Origin: Pelargonium cotyledonis
Lineage: Eukaryota > Streptophyta > Magnoliopsida > Geraniales > Geraniaceae
Assembly (NCBI GenBank): GCA_036897625.1
Contig: JAYMTA010001058.1
Coordinates: forward strand, 1 to 22,096
Length of the DNA: 22,096 bases
Direction: 5' to 3'
Shown here: positions 19,260-22,096 of the stretch, in pieces
Layout of the letters: each line of letters begins with the position of its first letter
Numbering within the stretch: position 1 is the stretch's first letter
Notes under the pieces: generated by a model
What the model was told of the DNA's origin: nothing
Seen by the model: the letters and a program-made list of their open reading frames with translations, nothing else
Databases searched by the model: none
Made by a program: the position numbers and the translations under genes

Positions 19260-20667
19260 GTAAGGTTATAATAGGGTGACGATAAATCCAAACTCATAAA
19301 CACTAAATTCACACCTTTTTGCTTGATCCGACAAAGTTACCCCTGCTACAAAAATGGAAATATTAAGCGATAGTATAATAGAATTGGCTCAGTGACACAC
19401 AATGATTTAAAACTAATTATTATAACAATAAAATATTAACTATAATTTTCTATTTCATTTAAACTGTCTTCTTTCTTGTTTCAAAAAAAAAAAAAAAATT
19501 GTGCTAACCATGGTTGTGTCAATTTTTCATTTTTTTTTTTATACTCTGTAATTTTTTACCCACAAGTAGAAGTTTTCTCCTTCCAAACTATAATATTGTC
19601 ATCTCTTTTGAAAACCTTATGACAACGGAAAGAACACGGTTGCCACCAGTGGCTCTGCTACGACGATGAGATCGAACCACCGCTTCTATAGTCGACGAAG
19701 ATCTCGTTCATTTCTTAGTCCACAAGATCTATCTCGCCGTCAAAATGACGTATATTTGATTATTTTAAATGTTTTTTTAATTCTTTTTTAGGTTGAATTT
19801 TGTAGTGTTCCAAAGAGACTACATTTTTTATTTTTTATTTATTAATACAAGATGTCTCATAGCTTCGCCATAACAGGAATGGGTTTTGCTTTATTTTGTT
19901 TGGATGATATATAAAATAAGGATTAAACAGTTTTATTAAGCTGCTCATGGTGGTGAGGATGATGCAAAATGTAGGCATATGAAAACTGTAATCTCTGAAT
20001 AATTTTGCTTTTCATTCAATTACGAAGTTTGGTAAAGTGGTATTAAAAAGATAATTCTACGTGAAAACAAAATGAATGAAATAGTATGATAATAATACAA
20101 GGGTAAAATGTGTATCAGTTAACTGATATATCAGTTGCAATTTGAAAAGTCAATGAGATGATGACACATTATTTAAAATCACTTATACCCACCCAAGTGA
20201 ATTTGTAGGAGCGGAGTGATCCGTCCAGATCCATGATTTTAAATGAGCTGTCATCACCTTATTGGTTTAACTAATATAACTTTATATCAGTTAACTGATA
20301 TACATTAAACTCATAATACAATTATTTGGGAATGAAATTAAACTACTTTAAATTTTAGCTTACATCAATGAGAATTTTGCAAATAAAACTTTGTTCAATA
20401 CTGAGAAATAATATTTTTTCCTTGAAGACTTATGTAAAGCATTTAAATTGAAGAGGGAAAGGAATAAGATTGAAACGAGGTAAAAATTGTGGTGATGAAA
20501 CAAACAATTTTTTTTTCTATTTATCACTATTATTTTATTTATCGGCAAGCCATTTATTACTGCAATTGAATGCTATTGTGCACTGGAGGGGTAATTTGGT
20601 CTGATCAAGCAAAAATGTGTGGATTTAGTGTTTATGGGTTTAGATTTATCACCACCTTTATAATAAC
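19260..20667. mobile_element. Long-TIR non-autonomous DNA transposon (possibly Mutator-like)
   Basis: About 85 bases at the left end (from 19264: gataaatcc...actcataaacactaaa...tttttgcttgatc...ttacccct) are matched by the reverse complement of 20586-20667. The interior has no transposase frame. A possible 9-bp target duplication shares the core catgatt (19252-19258 and 20669-20675), with mismatches at the outer bases. The length of the repeats and the 9-bp size suggest a MULE, but the superfamily is not proven. A small palindromic MITE is nested at 20113-20300. Confidence 0.7.
20113..20300. mobile_element. MITE with ~70-bp inverted repeats and palindromic tips
   Basis: The left part (tatcagttaactgatata ... 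gatgatgacacattatttaaaatca) matches the reverse complement of the right part (20233-20302). Each tip, tatcagttaactgata, is itself a palindrome. The unique centre is only about 45 bases (20183-20230). A TA target site is possible; the family is not assigned. It lies inside the 19260-20667 element and is therefore younger. Confidence 0.75.
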
Positions 20668-20814
20668 ACATGATTGCAATAATATAAAGTTAAAAAATGT
20701 CGAACTAATTAATATTTATTAGTTTTTCTCGAAATAGAAACAACGACACAATTTTAGGAAGAAGAGAGTACTTTGTCCACCGCATAATAATTGCCATTTT
20801 TTTCGTGTACCGCT

Positions 20815-21055
20815 CTCTCTTTTTTTGTTTAAATCATAGGGTTTCTGAGCATGATCGCACTTTCGTTATTGACACATTTAAGCCATTTGAACATACTCAG
20901 ATTATCTCCATTAGAGGCTTGGTCACAGGGTTAAGGATTTATCACCTCCCCCTCACAGGTGTATTGAGTGGGGATCTAACCGAGAGCTATTCCCACTCAC
21001 GCAGTCCCAGGGCACCAACTGCGCTACACCCAGTGGGTGCCATGGCTAGGTGAAC
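20815..21055 (-). mobile_element. tRNA-derived SINE, degraded
   Basis: On the - strand, tgtagcgcagttggtgcc (21028-21011) is an internal A-box and ctcggttagatcccc (about 20985-20971) a B-box, about 26 bases apart, as in tRNA-type polymerase III promoters. The head begins near 21052. An A-rich tail (aaacaaaaaaagagagag on -) ends near 20815. No clear target duplication was found, so this copy is probably old. It is not a tRNA gene: no cloverleaf closes. Confidence 0.6.
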
Positions 21056-21666
21056 AATGTTGTAGACCAATGTCGTAGTATTAGGATTCGTTACTATGGC
21101 ATACTTTTATAAAAACGTCTATTGTTTTATTAGAAGAACCGTGTGTAAATATGTATAGGCACGTATTCATCGTGTGATAAATAAAAAAAGTGATTAAAAA
21201 GAAGGTTTCTATTGTGAACCATGGATATGCTTGAGAATCATGTTATAATTCACGTGCTGCATGATTATTGCATGTAGGACCACACGAATTAAAGTTAGGT
21301 TTTGACTTTTGATTACGATTCTACATAATAATGACCACAAAGGCACAAACAAATTGATTGATTTACACTAGTAAGTTGCTATTATTTCGTTTTCTTATAC
21401 TAAAATTTAATGGAATTGTGACATCATTCTAATTAATAATTATGTAATTAAAATTTGGTTTTCTCTTTATTTAGTTTGAGTTCATAATGATGTCCTGAAT
21501 GATTAAACATTTTAATTTTTGTGTTCATTATTACATATTTATTGAACATGATATATTTAGTAATTACATGTATTAAATGGTTGAAGACAAATCAGCGTAT
21601 ATTTTTATGATAGAACCGACATGATTGACACTTTTATAATATTAATTTACAATAATATTTTTAAAT
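21056..21666. other. Intergenic AT-rich DNA
   Basis: I see no gene, RNA or repeat with recognisable ends in this stretch between the two SINEs. Confidence 0.6.
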
Positions 21667-21681
21667 GTGTGTTTCATATCA

Positions 21682-21837
21682 CCAAAGCATGTTGAGCCAA
21701 ACAGTTAAATGCTTCAAATTCCCTTAGAAGTCTCAGGTTCGAGCCTCCCTACATGCGGTATGGGGGGGGTTATTTGGGGTGGGATTATAGGGGAGAGCTC
21801 CCCCCTTTGTGTAGCTCAAACTCAAAAAAAAAAAAAA
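21682..21837 (+). mobile_element. tRNA-derived SINE with exact 15-bp target duplication
   Basis: The word gtgtgtttcatatca is present exactly at 21667-21681 and 21839-21853 and brackets a 156-base body plus one base. The body has an A-box-like head (gttgagccaaacagttaaatgc, 21691-21712), a canonical B-box (ggttcgagcctcc, about 21736-21748), a G- and C-rich body and a tail of 14 As (21824-21837). This is the structure of a polymerase III-transcribed SINE moved by LINE machinery. The perfect duplication and uninterrupted A tail point to a recent insertion. Confidence 0.88.
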
Positions 21838-21853
21838 CGTGTGTTTCATATCA

Positions 21854-22096
21854 TGATTGATTAAATATTGTGTGTGAATGTTTTGAGAGTTGGAACAAAA
21901 ACAAGTTAAAATTTTAATGATTGGACTCCTTAATACAAACACGACACGATTTGAAAAAGTGTGGATGAAACACTCTAATTTTATTTTGTATGGTGACAGA
22001 AATAACTTACCATACTTTTAAATGTGATTCATTCAAATGCTACACATTATCAACTTGTTTACCTATCCTGAAGTATGCACCTTTTGCACATACATA
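21854..22096. other. Intergenic DNA to the window end
   Basis: No gene or element boundary was recognised. Confidence 0.5.

Noticed and set aside
20970-21052. A tRNA gene suggested by A- and B-box matches
   Set aside because: No acceptor stem or anticodon arm pairs properly; the structure fits a SINE.
20805-21053. 82-codon open frame on +
   Set aside because: It covers the reverse-oriented SINE and has no protein signature.

Overview
The window looks like nuclear DNA of a flowering plant, most likely a woody eudicot. It has GT-AG introns at positions conserved in plant gene families, AT-rich intergenic DNA, plant-type MITEs and SINEs, and plant-specific families (DC1, class II TPS, RABA1, WRKY IIe). 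A rosid, perhaps Rosaceae, is a guess; no species can be fixed without a search.

Layout. (1) 1-8300 is a cluster of three related DC1 (Cys/His-rich C1-like) loci: a 3' fragment on + (81-693), a nearly complete gene on - (1294-3788) and a 5'-truncated pseudogene on + (5970-8072). The first two converge and the last two diverge. All share an unusual C-terminal region that is not DC1 and ends in a charged helix. The - copy has intact splice sites and long open frames but one single-base frame break; the other two are clearly broken. Between the divergent copies lie a tandemly duplicated promoter/leader, a small CACTA-like element, and a foldback element with a Stowaway MITE inside one arm. (2) 8464-12605 (-) is a class II trehalose-6-phosphate synthase/phosphatase-like gene of the TPS8-10 type, with three coding exons and an 828-bp leader intron. 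Its upstream region carries three TCP-type GTGGGCCC sites, two G-boxes and a TGACGTCA palindrome. (3) 14749-16760 (+) is a two-exon RAB11/RABA1-type small GTPase. (4) 17279-18941 (-) is a three-exon group IIe WRKY factor, tail to tail with the RAB gene. (5) 18942-22096 has no host gene. It holds a ~1.4-kb long-TIR element with a palindromic MITE nested inside, a degraded tRNA-type SINE on -, and a young tRNA-type SINE on + with an exact 15-bp target duplication and a 14-A tail.

The intact genes (sugar-phosphate signalling, trans-Golgi/endosomal trafficking, transcription control) are ordinary neighbours and nothing shows that they form a pathway. No clearly new system is visible. The least explained parts are the C-terminal region of the DC1 proteins, the inverted DC1 arrangement that could yield hairpin RNA, and the transposon that abuts the truncated DC1 copy.
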